Shown: piece after piece, positions 5,323 to 5,346 of the stretch
How positions within the stretch are numbered: the stretch's first letter is position 1
Layout: each line of letters begins with the position of its first letter
Origin: Quadrisphaera sp.
Lineage (GTDB): Bacteria; Actinomycetota; Actinomycetes; Actinomycetales; Quadrisphaeraceae
DNA length: 5,346 nt
Direction of reading: 5' to 3'
Assembly: GCA_029258695.1 (NCBI GenBank)
Contig: JARIBR010000321.1
Location: 1 to 5,346, forward strand
Made by a program: the position numbers and the translations under genes
The notes under the pieces: model-generated
Seen by the model: the letters and a program-made list of their open reading frames with translations, nothing else
Database searches by the model: none
What the model was told of the DNA's origin: nothing

Positions 5323-5346
5323 GTGCGGGGTGCGGGGTGCGGGGTG
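5322..5346. repeat. G-rich 7-bp tandem repeat at the window edge
   Basis: GGTGCGG is repeated three times (5322-5328, 5329-5335, 5336-5342), followed by GGTG at the end, so the array continues past the window. Runs of four G recur every seven bases, which could favour a G-quadruplex. It begins at the last base of the right palindromic element, and is roughly the mirror of the C-rich repeats outside the left element. Confidence 0.75.

Overview
The window is a very GC-rich chromosomal segment with GTG-start genes, a PASTA-domain serine/threonine kinase and an Rv2175c-type regulator. That combination points to Actinomycetota (mycobacteria, corynebacteria, streptomycetes, Kineosporiales/Micrococcales-like groups). 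The sequence alone does not let me name a genus.

Layout. (1) 41-3300, minus strand: a two-gene unit transcribed right to left. A secreted protein with three LysM domains and a lytic transglycosylase domain comes first (2182-3300). A membrane Ser/Thr kinase with four extracellular PASTA domains follows (41-2140), 41 nt downstream. (2) 3301-3538: a divergent intergenic region. (3) 3539-4015, plus strand: an Rv2175c-family winged-helix DNA-binding protein. (4) 4016-4266: a non-coding spacer between convergent genes, with a short GC hairpin, 15-bp C-rich tandem repeats and a long imperfect palindrome. (5) 4267-5163, minus strand: an AbiEi-like N-terminal domain fused to a PD-(D/E)XK/DUF559-like nuclease domain, with no AbiEii-type toxin partner in the window. 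(6) 5164-5346: small dyads, a second long palindrome related to the first, and a G-rich 7-bp tandem repeat that runs off the window edge.

How it fits together. In Mycobacterium tuberculosis, Rv2175c is a DNA-binding substrate of the kinase PknL, encoded by the neighbouring gene. Here a PASTA kinase and an Rv2175c homologue sit either side of a peptidoglycan-cleaving LysM enzyme. A plausible reading is a cell-wall sensing module: the transglycosylase remodels peptidoglycan, the PASTA domains sense wall fragments or lipid II, and the kinase phosphorylates the DNA-binding protein. This is inference from family knowledge and gene order.

The least explained structure is at the right. The orphan AbiEi-nuclease gene is bracketed by two related palindromic elements of 88-89 bp, each with arms of 22-23 bp and a 43-44 nt centre. 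They share a GCAGGATCC core and a GCGACACGCCGC 12-mer in inverted orientation, and outside them lie C-rich and G-rich tandem repeats in mirror orientation. This could be a small mobile cassette, a dispersed palindromic repeat family or a pair of terminators. Genome-wide copies would decide.
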